A stretch of DNA of 64,000 bases from CAYGSN01 sp964352675 (GTDB taxonomy: Bacteria; Pseudomonadota; Alphaproteobacteria; Micavibrionales; Micavibrionaceae): assembly GCA_964352675.1 (NCBI GenBank), contig CAYGSN010000003.1:1-64000 (forward strand), given 5' to 3'. Shown piece after piece: positions 36,890 through 45,343 of this stretch. Position 1 is the first letter of the stretch, and every line of letters starts with the position of its first letter. The position numbers and the translations under genes were made by a program. The notes under the pieces were generated by a model. That model saw nothing but the letters and a program-made list of their open reading frames with translations. It ran no database searches and was not told where the DNA came from.

Positions 36890-37408
36890 TTAATCTATAA
36901 TCTCATCTTCGTAAATGCCCCAAATAAATTTTCTTTGCATCCAGCCGGAGTACCCCTCACCCTGCACCTTGCACCATTGGGAGCGGCAATCCTCCAGAGC
37001 TATGGCGGCATTTGGCTCAAACAGAGCCAATTTCGGCGCCGTGGTATCGGGCTTTTTGTATAACTCCGCAGCATCATCAGCCCGCACCAGTCCAGTGCGG
37101 CGACCGGACAACAAAGAATGATGCACCCATCCCGTTTGTCCTTCGTAATCTCGGATCTTGCGCCAATTCTCAAATTCCAGAATGATTTCAACAGGCAAGC
37201 CCTCTTTCTTAAAAATCCATTTTACCGGATAGCGCGGCCCCGGCCCGGTCCGCACAAAGACCTCATCCGAACGCAGAGATACAAAGCGTGGCAAAGGGTA
37301 AGGCGTAGAACGGAACGCATCGGAAATACCGTCGGTTTTATCCGCCAACACCCTCAATGGTGAAGAGCAGAGCAAGACAAAGAGAAAAAGGATAGAAATT
37401 CTGGTCAT
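36890..37408 (-). CDS. Periplasmic SH3-like (SH3b) domain protein
   Basis: 172 residues with a signal peptide (MTRISILFLFVLLCSSPLRVLA, cut near residue 22). The mature protein carries two bacterial SH3-like repeats: VFVRTGPGPRYPVKWIFKKEG to WVHHSLLSG, then a second from about 110 (AELYKKPDTTAPKLALFEP). Such domains often bind peptidoglycan. The last seven codons and stop lie in an 18-bp perfect palindrome. It is divergent from dusA. Confidence 0.85.
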   Translation of the reverse strand: MTRISILFLFVLLCSSPLRVLADKTDGISDAFRSTPYPLPRFVSLRSDEVFVRTGPGPRYPVKWIFKKEGLPVEIILEFENWRKIRDYEGQTGWVHHSLLSGRRTGLVRADDAAELYKKPDTTAPKLALFEPNAAIALEDCRSQWCKVQGEGYSGWMQRKFIWGIYEDEIID

Positions 37409-37440
37409 GAAAGCACATTTTGTGATAGAAGCAACGCGTT

Positions 37441-38469
37441 ATGGAACAGCATACAGGAAACACGGGCAAAAACAAGATAATCGGCGCAATTGAGCGGCGC
37501 ATATCTGTGGCCCCGATGATGGACTGGACAGATCGGCATTGCCGCTATTTCCATCGCCTCATCAGCCCGAACGCTCTGCTTTACACAGAAATGGTAACAA
37601 CGGGCGCGCTTCTGCATGGCGATGCGGAACGATTTTTGCGCTTTGACAAAAGCGAACACCCGGTCGTGCTGCAGCTTGGCGGCTCTGATGCAGATGCTCT
37701 GGCGCGCTGCGCGGAAATGGGGCAAGCCCGCGGCTATGATGAGATTAACCTCAATTGCGGCTGTCCGTCTGATCGTGTGCAAAATGGCCGCTTCGGCGCG
37801 TGCCTGATGAAAGAGCCGGACCATGTGACCAATTGTATATCCGCCATGATCGGCGCCGTGGACATCCCGGTCACCGTCAAATGCCGCATCGGGATTGATG
37901 ATCAGGATGATTTTGAATTTCTGGATCAATTTGTGGGTAAAATTGCGGATAAGGGCTGTAAAATCTTTATTATTCATGCCCGTAAGGCTTGGCTGAAAGG
38001 ACTATCTCCGAAGGAGAACAGAGAAAAGCCGCCCCTCATGTATGACCGTGCGGCAGAAATTAAGCAGAAATATCCTGATTTAGAGATTATCTTGAATGGT
38101 GGGATCACGGATATCGAGACAATCAAAAACCAGCTAAAGGTTTTTGATGGGCTCATGATTGGGCGGGAAGCGTACTCCAACCCTTATTTCCTCGCAGAGA
38201 TTGAAAGAAAAATCTTTGGCAATCATAGCATTCAGGGCCGCGAAAAAATCGCTCGCGCGATGGCAGATTATGCCGCTAAACAGCGCGAAGAGCATGGCAC
38301 GCCTGTCAAATCAATAACCCGCCATATTTTAGGGCTATTTCATCATCAACCTGGCGCAAAAATCTGGAAACGCGCATTAAGCACTCTGCCTTATCAAGAC
38401 GGCGCTAATGAAACTGTGATTTTAGAAGCGCTTGAGCTTCGCAATGAAGCGATTAAAGAGTCAGCCTAG
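37441..38469 (+). CDS. dusA: tRNA-dihydrouridine(20/20a) synthase DusA
   Basis: 342 residues. An FMN-dependent TIM-barrel enzyme that reduces U20/U20a in tRNA. Visible blocks are RISVAPMMDWTDRHCRYFHR near residue 20, LQLGGSDADAL near 75, EINLNCGCPSDRVQ with the catalytic Cys near 105 and IHARKAWLKGLSPKENR, the DusA-type loop, near 180. The stop overlaps that of the convergent sufA-like gene. Confidence 0.95.
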   Translation: MEQHTGNTGKNKIIGAIERRISVAPMMDWTDRHCRYFHRLISPNALLYTEMVTTGALLHGDAERFLRFDKSEHPVVLQLGGSDADALARCAEMGQARGYDEINLNCGCPSDRVQNGRFGACLMKEPDHVTNCISAMIGAVDIPVTVKCRIGIDDQDDFEFLDQFVGKIADKGCKIFIIHARKAWLKGLSPKENREKPPLMYDRAAEIKQKYPDLEIILNGGITDIETIKNQLKVFDGLMIGREAYSNPYFLAEIERKIFGNHSIQGREKIARAMADYAAKQREEHGTPVKSITRHILGLFHHQPGAKIWKRALSTLPYQDGANETVILEALELRNEAIKESA

Positions 38470-38861
38470 TCAGCTTTTTGCTGCTGCTCCGCCTTCAATT
38501 TTTGCAACCCTTCCGCATCCACATGAAATGATTCTCCGCAGCCACAACGACCGGATTCATTGGGGTTCAAAAAATCAAATCGTGCATTCCCCAGTTCATC
38601 CACAGTGTAATCCACAGTGATCCCGAACAACATCCAACTATGGATCTTCGGGATATAGAGATTCACATCATTTTGCTCAAAACAATCATCACCGGAAAGG
38701 TCTTCATCCGCCTTAATATATTCCATCTCATAGGAATTGCCGGAACACCCTGTGGGTTTTACATTCAGACGTACACCCTGTACGCCCTCCGGCGCTTTGC
38801 TCATCAGGCTTTGAATTTGCGCTGCAGCCTTGTCGGTAATTTGAATAGGGTTTGATGACAT
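38466..38861 (-). CDS. sufA: SufA/IscA-type iron-sulfur carrier
   Basis: 131 residues. A-type carriers receive Fe-S clusters from the SufBCD scaffold and deliver them to apoproteins. The three ligand cysteines are present: Cys39 in PTGCSGNSYEM and Cys106/Cys108 in GRCGCGESF. It is the last gene of the suf run, two bases after the flavoprotein. ErpA versus SufA cannot be settled from sequence alone; the operon position favours SufA. Confidence 0.88.
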   Translation of the reverse strand: MSSNPIQITDKAAAQIQSLMSKAPEGVQGVRLNVKPTGCSGNSYEMEYIKADEDLSGDDCFEQNDVNLYIPKIHSWMLFGITVDYTVDELGNARFDFLNPNESGRCGCGESFHVDAEGLQKLKAEQQQKAD

Positions 38862-38863
38862 GG

Positions 38864-39394
38864 CTAAGCCGCCCTCTTACATTCTTGCTGGATTTTCTGC
38901 GCAAAAATTTGGATGGCTTTTTGGCTTTGCGCCAAAAGCTCCTCATCGCCACCATTGTAAAAGAAGCAATGTCCACAATACTGCATATCCAAATACGCAC
39001 TCGTACTTTCAAACGGTTTAGTAAAATAATCAGGCATTTCAGGAACGCTTCCATTCACAAGCACGTACATCTCTTTGCCTTTCAAATTTCGCCCCTCTTC
39101 CTTACGAATGCGAACCAGATCACTCAAACGGTCAAAAAACACTTTCATAGGCGCGCTCATGGAATACCAATATATAGGCGTTGCAAATATAATCTTTTGC
39201 GCAGCAATCATTTGTCTTGAGATTTGAATAAAATCATCATCCTGATTGCTATATTCATAGTCGTAATACCCAATATTATAACCCAAAAGATCTATTGCTC
39301 TGGCTTTAAGAGAGTCATTTAGAGCTTGAACACTCTGAAAGGTATTTCCATCCTTTCTGGAGCTTCCATATATAATAATCGTATCGTTGTTCAT
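38864..39394 (-). CDS. NAD(P)H-dependent FMN reductase / flavodoxin-fold protein inside the suf operon
   Basis: 176 residues from the ATG at 39394 (GAGG seven bases upstream). Flavodoxin-like fold: phosphate loop IIIYGSSRKDGNT at the N-terminus and the flavin-binding TPIYWYSMSAPMKVFFDRL near residue 85. Members reduce or carry FMN. It stands between sufT and sufA, a place where I know no suf gene, and is AT-rich: 17 of 60 bases are G or C in 39181-39240. A role in supplying electrons to Fe-S assembly is possible; transfer into the operon is equally so. Confidence 0.8.
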   Translation of the reverse strand: MNNDTIIIYGSSRKDGNTFQSVQALNDSLKARAIDLLGYNIGYYDYEYSNQDDDFIQISRQMIAAQKIIFATPIYWYSMSAPMKVFFDRLSDLVRIRKEEGRNLKGKEMYVLVNGSVPEMPDYFTKPFESTSAYLDMQYCGHCFFYNGGDEELLAQSQKAIQIFAQKIQQECKRAA

Positions 39395-39401
39395 CTCATC
39401 C

Positions 39402-39830
39402 TCACGCAAACATATTCAGCTGCATTTTGGCCGTTTCCGCCATCATGGATGGGTCCCAGGTCGGGTCCCAGACGATTTCAACATCCACCTCACCAACGCC
39501 GTCAATCGGCAGGATCGCGCCCTGCACCCAGCCCGGCATTTCCTGTGCCACCGGGCAGCCGGGGGATGTCAGTGTCATTTCCACATACACATCCTTGGTG
39601 CCGTCTTTTCCGTCCTGAATATCAATTTTATAAATCAGGCCCAACTCATAAACATTGACCGGGATTTCCGGATCGTAAACTTCCTTGATCGCCGCTATCA
39701 CCTGGCCGGTCATAGGGTTATCGGGGTCCACCTCCACATTCGGCGGCTCAGCCAGCGCATCATATTCGTCCTGCCCGCCGACGGCGTTCTTCACCATTTG
39801 CTCATCGGCGACCGGTTTCATCTTGGTCAT
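39402..39830 (-). CDS. sufT: SufT-type DUF59/MIP18 Fe-S assembly factor
   Basis: 142 residues. The DUF59 domain covers about residues 42-140: VIAAIKEVYDPEIPVNVYELG, the conserved LTSPGCPVAQEMP cysteine motif near 97 and VEIVWDPTWDPSMM. SufT proteins help mature Fe-S proteins. The start overlaps the sufS stop by four bases. Confidence 0.9.
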   Translation of the reverse strand: MTKMKPVADEQMVKNAVGGQDEYDALAEPPNVEVDPDNPMTGQVIAAIKEVYDPEIPVNVYELGLIYKIDIQDGKDGTKDVYVEMTLTSPGCPVAQEMPGWVQGAILPIDGVGEVDVEIVWDPTWDPSMMAETAKMQLNMFA

Positions 39831-41080
39831 GCGAACATCTCCTGTACCTTGTGCACCCCTTCAACAAAACGATCTATATCGGCGCGGTTATTATACAAGC
39901 CCAAAGACATCCGCGCGGTTGCATCCACGCCCATCGCCTCCATCAACGGCATACAGCAATGATGACCCGTGCGGATTGCAATACCCATCTGATCCAGCAC
40001 CATGGCAATATCGCTGGGGTGCGCGCCTTCCATGGTAAAGCTGATAATGCCGATTTTATCCGGCGCGGTGCCATACAGCTTCAACCCATTGATATCGCTG
40101 ATTTTCTCCATCGCATAGGCCAGCAAGTCCGCCTCATGCGCCGCAATCGCATCCATGCCAATATCTTCCAGGTAATCAATGGCTGCGCCCAGCCCAATCA
40201 CCTCAACAATCGCTGGCGTTCCGGCTTCAAATTTATACGGGTGCTCCTTAAATGTCGTGACATCAAAGCTCACCGTTTCGATCATATCGCCCCCACCGAG
40301 AAAGGGTGGCATCGCTTCGAGCAACTCTTCCTTCGCATAGAGCACACCTGTGCCCGTCGGACCGTAGAGCTTGTGCCCTGTAAACACATAGAAATCCGCA
40401 TCTATTGCAGAAACATCAACAGAGCTATGCACAACGGCCTGCGTGCCATCCCATAAGAGTTTAATATCTGGATTAAAGTCGCGTGCTAATTTGCTGATTT
40501 CATTTATATTATTGATTGTGCCAAGAGCGTTTGAGATATGAACCAGACTGATTAATTTTGTGCGCTCGGACAGCAGAGATTGAAAGGCCTCCAGATCCAG
40601 CTCGCCGCGCTCCGTAACAGGAATAACCTTGATCTTAATACCAATTTCATTGCTCAAAAGCTGCCACGGGACAATATTCGCGTGATGCTCCATCGCGCTT
40701 AAGATAATTTCATCACCCTCTTGTAAAAACTGACGGCCCCAGCTTTGAGCCACCAAATTAACGCTTTCCGTTGCATTACGGGTGAAGACGATATTTTTTT
40801 CCGATGGCGCACCGATAAAACGTGCCACCTTGCGCCGCACCGCCTCGAAATCTGCCGTGAGCTCCTGTGACAGAGAGTAAAGCCCGCGATGCACATTGGC
40901 ATAGCGATGTTGCAAAACATCATCCATCGCCTCAATCACCGCGCGCGGCTTTTGTGCACTGGCCGAGCTGTCCAGAAACACCAGAGGCTTGCCGTTCATC
41001 TCTCCCGCCAAGGCCGGGAAATCAGAGCGATATTGGGAAATATCCACACTACTCATATCTAGAGCACGTTCACTAGCCAT
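39827..41080 (-). CDS. sufS: Cysteine desulfurase SufS (class II)
   Basis: About 417 residues. The start is uncertain: ATG at 41080, a TTG at 41089 or an ATG at 41056 just after the sufD stop. PLP-dependent; the lysine is in FTGHKLYGPTGTGVLYA and the sulfur-accepting cysteine in RTGHHCCMPLMEA near residue 370. It supplies persulfide sulfur to SufBCD. No sufE or sufU gene is seen in this window, although SufS enzymes usually need such a partner. Confidence 0.95.
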   Translation of the reverse strand: MASERALDMSSVDISQYRSDFPALAGEMNGKPLVFLDSSASAQKPRAVIEAMDDVLQHRYANVHRGLYSLSQELTADFEAVRRKVARFIGAPSEKNIVFTRNATESVNLVAQSWGRQFLQEGDEIILSAMEHHANIVPWQLLSNEIGIKIKVIPVTERGELDLEAFQSLLSERTKLISLVHISNALGTINNINEISKLARDFNPDIKLLWDGTQAVVHSSVDVSAIDADFYVFTGHKLYGPTGTGVLYAKEELLEAMPPFLGGGDMIETVSFDVTTFKEHPYKFEAGTPAIVEVIGLGAAIDYLEDIGMDAIAAHEADLLAYAMEKISDINGLKLYGTAPDKIGIISFTMEGAHPSDIAMVLDQMGIAIRTGHHCCMPLMEAMGVDATARMSLGLYNNRADIDRFVEGVHKVQEMFA

Positions 41081-42012
41081 TGCCTGCAAATCCCGCTTAT
41101 CCGCGCCTCAAACGCGTCATTACCAATCTTTTCCACCACTTCATCCACAAAGGCCTCAATCAGCAGCATCCGCGCATCCTTCTCGCTTAACCCGCGGGAG
41201 CGCAGATAAAACATCGGCTCTTCATCCAGCTGCCCGGTCGTTGCGCCGTGGGAACATTTCACATCATCGGCGTAAATTTCCAGCTCCGGCTTGGTGTCCA
41301 TCTCGGCCTCCGGCGAGAGCAGGATCGCATTGGAAAGCTGGTATCCATCGGTTTTCTGCGCAATCTGGTGCACATGCACCTTACCCTGGAACACGCCGCG
41401 CGCCTGATCATCCAAAAGCGTGCGATAAAATTGATTGGACTGGCAATTGGGGGCCTGATGCTCAATCAGGATGGTGGTATCGCCATGCTGCGTGCCCTTT
41501 AACAAATTCAAACCATTGAAAGAGACTTCCGCATTCGCCCCCTGAATTTCCGCATGGATTTCATGGCGGGTCAGCTTGCCACCTATATTCAGGCTAAAGC
41601 CATTATAATTCGCATCCTGCGCGACCGTGATATGCACCATATTGGTGTTCACGGCTTCCAGCGTATCTTCAACCAAGCGAATATGAGTCAACTTCGCATT
41701 CGCGCAGACCTCAATTTCGGTGACCATATTCTTCCAATATGCCCCAACCCCATCGTGCCGCTCGAGCAACGTCAGTTCCGCACCCTCCTCCAGAACGATC
41801 TTTAGCCGCGGTGTGTGGAGCACTCCCGCTTCACCAGTCAACAGGATATCCTCCGCTTGCTCACAGACTTCTCCACGGTTTTTGTGGATAACTATTTCCT
41901 GCGTCTCAGAGGGTTTTAACCCCTCGGGCAGCGCCCTAGGCAGATTGGTATATTTCCACTCCTCAACCTTCGGCGTTGGCAGATCGTCGTATTTGAGCGC
42001 AGTGATGCTCAT
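41059..42012 (-). CDS. sufD: Fe-S cluster assembly protein SufD
   Basis: 317 residues, shorter than E. coli SufD (about 420) as in many alphaproteobacteria. The beta-helix core is recognisable (NCQSNQFYRTLLDDQARGVFQGK), ending in the conserved KCSHGATTGQLDEEPMFYLRSRG region near 245. It pairs with SufB in the SufBC2D scaffold. The start is adjacent to the sufC stop. Confidence 0.95.
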   Translation of the reverse strand: MSITALKYDDLPTPKVEEWKYTNLPRALPEGLKPSETQEIVIHKNRGEVCEQAEDILLTGEAGVLHTPRLKIVLEEGAELTLLERHDGVGAYWKNMVTEIEVCANAKLTHIRLVEDTLEAVNTNMVHITVAQDANYNGFSLNIGGKLTRHEIHAEIQGANAEVSFNGLNLLKGTQHGDTTILIEHQAPNCQSNQFYRTLLDDQARGVFQGKVHVHQIAQKTDGYQLSNAILLSPEAEMDTKPELEIYADDVKCSHGATTGQLDEEPMFYLRSRGLSEKDARMLLIEAFVDEVVEKIGNDAFEARISGICRQWLVNVL

Positions 42013-42774
42013 TTATGCCGCCTCCCCGATAAACTCAGCATAACCCTTTTCCTCCAGCTCTTTCGCCAGTTCCGGGCCGCCGGTTTTGATGATCTTCCCA
42101 TCGGACAAAATATGCACCACATCGGGCGTGATATAATCCAGCAGGCGTTGGTAATGCGTAATCACGAGGAAGGCCTTGTCCGGGCCGCGCATCGCATTGA
42201 CCCCGTCGGCAACAATCCGCAGCGCATCAATATCCAGCCCGGAATCGGTTTCATCCAGCACGCAGAATTTCGGCTCCAGCATCGCCATCTGCAGCACCTC
42301 ATTGCGCTTTTTCTCCCCGCCGGAAAACCCGACATTAACCGCGCGCTTCATCATTTCATCGCTGATCCCCAGCTCCTTGCATTTGGATTTCATGAGCTTG
42401 AGCAGCGCCAGCGCATCCAGTTCCTCCTCGCCCCGTTGTTTGCGGATGGAATTGATGGAGGTCTTCAGGAACGTGCTCATATTCACGCCGGGAATTTCCA
42501 CAGGGTATTGGAAGGCGAGGAACAGTCCCGCCGCCGCACGCTCTTCGGGCTCCAGCTCCAGCAGATCAACACCGTCCAAGGTGGCCGAACCGCCGGTGAC
42601 CTCATAATCCTCTCGGCCCGCAAGCACATAAGACAGCGTCGATTTGCCCGAGCCGTTCGGCCCCATAATCGCATGCACTTCCCCGGCCGGGATGTCGAGC
42701 GATATCCCTTTCAGGATTTCCACATCGCCCTCATCCGTTTCAACACTGGCTTTTAAGTCTTTAATTTTGATCAT
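42013..42774 (-). CDS. sufC: Fe-S cluster assembly ATPase SufC
   Basis: 253 residues. ABC-type ATPase: Walker A IMGPNGSGKSTLSYVLAGR near residue 35, signature FSGGEKKRNEVLQMA near 150 and Walker B FCVLDETDSGLDIDAL near 172. It drives conformational change of the SufBCD scaffold. Its first 14 bases overlap the end of the extra ORF. Confidence 0.97.
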   Translation of the reverse strand: MIKIKDLKASVETDEGDVEILKGISLDIPAGEVHAIMGPNGSGKSTLSYVLAGREDYEVTGGSATLDGVDLLELEPEERAAAGLFLAFQYPVEIPGVNMSTFLKTSINSIRKQRGEEELDALALLKLMKSKCKELGISDEMMKRAVNVGFSGGEKKRNEVLQMAMLEPKFCVLDETDSGLDIDALRIVADGVNAMRGPDKAFLVITHYQRLLDYITPDVVHILSDGKIIKTGGPELAKELEEKGYAEFIGEAA

Positions 42775-43249
42775 TTAATTCTTTCTCCCAATAATTCATC
42801 ACATTTTTTACAGCTGAATTTATAAAATACATATTCTCCTGATCGTCATACATCATATAGCCACCCCTATCGGGAACCTTCTCACCAAATAAATCTCTTC
42901 TATAATCTCCATTTTCCCATATAAAAACCTGTGCATACACCGGACTGGTAGTGCCAATCTTTGCTTTAGAAGGATGAATGCTTGTTTCCGTGTGCTTCGT
43001 TCCCTCACAAATAGCTTGTATTACGTTGTAGTCTGGTAAATCTTCTCCTAATTTTTTTCTAAACTCTCTTCGAGAGCGCCTATCTCGCATTCCATTTTCT
43101 TGACAAGAATAATCTGTCATATGATCTAAAAATAAACACAAAACCCTCAGATAATAATCATCATTGTGCAAACCATACTCTAGGTAGTTTTTGTAAGCAC
43201 GCTTAACATATCTTTCAAAATACTCGGCAGCCAAGCTTCTATCACCCAA
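42761..43249 (-). CDS. AT-rich unknown ORF inserted between sufB and sufC
   Basis: 162 residues if it begins at TTG 43249, overlapping the sufB stop with a GGAGGGGAG ribosome site just upstream; a TTG at 43273 is also open. It is an acidic, aromatic-rich protein: AYKNYLEYGLHNDDYYLRVL, FLDHMTDYSCQENGMRD, and IQAICEGTKHTETSIHP near the middle, ending NYWEKELNDQN. Blocks of its DNA hold 17 of 60 G+C bases (43081-43140) against 37 of 60 in sufB (43801-43860). I know no suf gene of this kind. It is probably a transferred ORF of unknown function. Confidence 0.65.
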   Translation of the reverse strand: MGDRSLAAEYFERYVKRAYKNYLEYGLHNDDYYLRVLCLFLDHMTDYSCQENGMRDRRSRREFRKKLGEDLPDYNVIQAICEGTKHTETSIHPSKAKIGTTSPVYAQVFIWENGDYRRDLFGEKVPDRGGYMMYDDQENMYFINSAVKNVMNYWEKELNDQN

Positions 43250-44702
43250 CGCTCCCCTCCAAACTAATCCCAACTAATTTCTGCGCCTCGACGGCGAATT
43301 CCATGGGCAGGTGCTGCATCACCTCGCGGGCGAAACCGTTCACAATAAGCGCGATTGCCTCTTCCTCGCTCAAGCCGCGTTGCAGGCAGTAAAAGAGCTG
43401 ATCCTCGCCGATCTTACTCGTCGTCGCCTCATGCTCCAGACTCGCCGACTTATTTCGGCTCTCGATATAGGGCACGGTATGCGCGCCGCATTGATCGCCG
43501 ATCAGGAGCGAGTCACAGACGGTGAAATTCCGCGCGCCTTCGGCTTTGGGCAAAATCTTCACCAGCCCCCTGTACGTGTTGTTCGACTTCCCCGCGCTGA
43601 TCCCCTTGGAGATAATGCGGCTCTTGGTGTTCTTACCCATATGGATCATCTTGGTGCCGGTATCGGCCTGCTGCCGTCCGTTGGTGATGGCGACGGAATA
43701 AAATTCGCCCTGGCTGTCATCGCCCTTCAAAATACAGGATGGGTATTTCCACGTGATCGCGCTACCGGTTTCGACCTGCGTCCAGCTGATTTTGGAGGCC
43801 CGGCCCTCGCACAGCCCACGCTTGGTGACGAAATTATAGATCCCGCCAATGCCGGTGTCCGGATCGCCGGGATACCAGTTCTGCACGGTGGAATATTTTA
43901 TCTCCGCCTCCTCATGGGCGATCAGCTCAACGATAGCGGCATGGAGCTGGTTCTCATCACGCATCGGCGCGGTACAGCCTTCGAGGTAAGAGACGTACGA
44001 GCCCTTATCGGCGATAATCAGCGTACGCTCAAACTGACCTGTATTGAGCTCATTGATCCGGAAATAGGTCGAAAGCTCCATCGGGCAGCGCACACCGGGC
44101 GGAATGTAAACGAACGAGCCATCGGTAAAGACCGCGCTGTTCAAGCACGCATGTTTGTTATCGCCCGGCGGCACGACGGTGCCCATATATTTCTTCACCA
44201 GCTCCGGGTGATCCTGAATAGCATCGGAGATAGAGCAAAAAATCACACCCTCCTCAGCCAGCTTTGCCTTAAAGGTCGTACCAACGGATACGCTATCAAA
44301 CACCATATCCACGGCCACACCGGCCAGCACTTCCTGCTCCCGCACCGGAATGCCGAGCTTCTCATAGGTTTCCAGCAATTTCGGATCAACCTCATCCAGA
44401 GATTTCGGGCGGTCTTCCATGCTTTTTGGTGCGGAATAATAATAGGAATCCTGATAATCAATCGGCTTGATATCGAGCTTGCCCCACTCCGGCTCCGGCA
44501 TATCCAGCCATTTCCGGTAAGCCTTCAGGCGCCATTCCAGCATCCATTCCGGCTCGTTCTTCTTGGCGGAGATAAAGCGAACCGTATCTTCGGAGAGGCC
44601 CTTTGGCGCCTTATCGCTTTCAATGTCCGTGACAAAGCCGGCGGCATATTTACCCTCCATGCTTTTGACGGTATCGATAGTATCCTGAGAAATATCACTC
44701 AT
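43242..44702 (-). CDS. sufB: Fe-S cluster assembly scaffold SufB
   Basis: 486 residues. The SufB beta-helix is complete: VPPGDNKHACLNSAVFTDGS near 190, YFRINELNTGQFERTLII near 222 and the C-terminal IEHEATTSKIG-like stretch SLEHEATTSKIGEDQLF near 420. It receives sulfur and iron to build 4Fe-4S clusters. It begins three bases after the regulator stop. Confidence 0.97.
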   Translation of the reverse strand: MSDISQDTIDTVKSMEGKYAAGFVTDIESDKAPKGLSEDTVRFISAKKNEPEWMLEWRLKAYRKWLDMPEPEWGKLDIKPIDYQDSYYYSAPKSMEDRPKSLDEVDPKLLETYEKLGIPVREQEVLAGVAVDMVFDSVSVGTTFKAKLAEEGVIFCSISDAIQDHPELVKKYMGTVVPPGDNKHACLNSAVFTDGSFVYIPPGVRCPMELSTYFRINELNTGQFERTLIIADKGSYVSYLEGCTAPMRDENQLHAAIVELIAHEEAEIKYSTVQNWYPGDPDTGIGGIYNFVTKRGLCEGRASKISWTQVETGSAITWKYPSCILKGDDSQGEFYSVAITNGRQQADTGTKMIHMGKNTKSRIISKGISAGKSNNTYRGLVKILPKAEGARNFTVCDSLLIGDQCGAHTVPYIESRNKSASLEHEATTSKIGEDQLFYCLQRGLSEEEAIALIVNGFAREVMQHLPMEFAVEAQKLVGISLEGSVG

Positions 44703-44705
44703 AGT

Positions 44706-45155
44706 TTAAGCAGCCTCTATGTGGTTATTCTTTGGGTTTTTCTTTATTGCGGGGCGCACCATATCAGCCAAGGACACATTTTCCAATGCCTGCGTGATGG
44801 CTGTATTCACATCATCCCAGCGGCCCTTGACGCTGCAATGACCTTCGAAATCACACCCCTGTTCGCTCTGGTCCACGCACGCGGTGAGTGCGATTGGTCC
44901 ATCTACGGCACGTATAACATGGGCCATATCAATCTGATCCACCGGGCATGATAATTTATACCCCCCTGCCGCGCCGCGCACAGAAGTTAAAACTCCGTCC
45001 TTCGCAAGCAATTTCAGAACCTTGGATACTGTTGGCTCGGGCAGATGCGTTTGAACTGAGACATATGAGGCGTTCAGAAGTTTTCCCTCTTCGCTCTGCG
45101 CAAAGACGGCCAAAATAACAACTGCATAATCGGCGAGCCGTGAAATTTTAATCAT
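44706..45155 (-). CDS. Rrf2-family regulator of the suf operon
   Basis: 149 residues, ATG with GAGGGAAAA upstream. The winged helix spans about residues 5-70 (YAVVILAVFAQSEEGKLLN, LPEPTVSKVLKLLAKDG, SVRGAAGGYKL). Cysteines 93, 101 and 107 match the cluster-ligand spacing of IscR-type proteins, so it probably senses Fe-S status. It heads the suf operon and would repress it when clusters are sufficient. The SufR/SUF-type subfamily fits best. Confidence 0.92.
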   Translation of the reverse strand: MIKISRLADYAVVILAVFAQSEEGKLLNASYVSVQTHLPEPTVSKVLKLLAKDGVLTSVRGAAGGYKLSCPVDQIDMAHVIRAVDGPIALTACVDQSEQGCDFEGHCSVKGRWDDVNTAITQALENVSLADMVRPAIKKNPKNNHIEAA

Positions 45156-45185
45156 TTTTCCCTCAAAGCTTCCCTCAAAGCACTA

Positions 45186-45201
45186 AAATCCGTACGGATT
45201 T
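45186..45201. promoter_or_regulatory. Perfect 16-bp palindrome, candidate Rrf2 operator
   Basis: AAATCCGTACGGATTT is an exact inverted repeat. It starts about three bases after the predicted transcription start of the suf promoter and 30 bases before the regulator ATG, so a bound protein would block initiation. It fits a site for autoregulation by the Rrf2 protein encoded next to it. The pairing with that protein is inferred. Confidence 0.6.
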
Positions 45202-45210
45202 CGTCCTATT

Positions 45211-45239
45211 TATATAGGGCGCTTAAGGTCGAATTGCAA
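45211..45239 (-). promoter_or_regulatory. Candidate sigma-70 promoter of the suf operon
   Basis: On the minus strand TTGCAA (45234-45239) and TATATA (45211-45216) are 17 bases apart. Each matches four of six consensus bases. The predicted start is near 45204, directly before the 16-bp palindrome. Confidence 0.6.
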
Positions 45240-45343
45240 CGGAAAATAATTAATACAGCAGGCTTTTTTAGCATTTGTTAATTTTTGCAATTTATACTCG
45301 GAGTCACGTAAAATAAGAATATAAGTAAAGAACAATAGAAGGT

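Noticed and set aside
38601..38627. Close repeats of ATCCACAGTG inside the sufA-like gene
   Set aside because: Short coding coincidence with no flanking motif or wider array.
43311..44951. 546-residue open frame on the plus strand opposite sufB
   Set aside because: It is the antisense shadow of sufB and the regulator, has arginine/histidine-rich non-family sequence, no ribosome site and no known domain.
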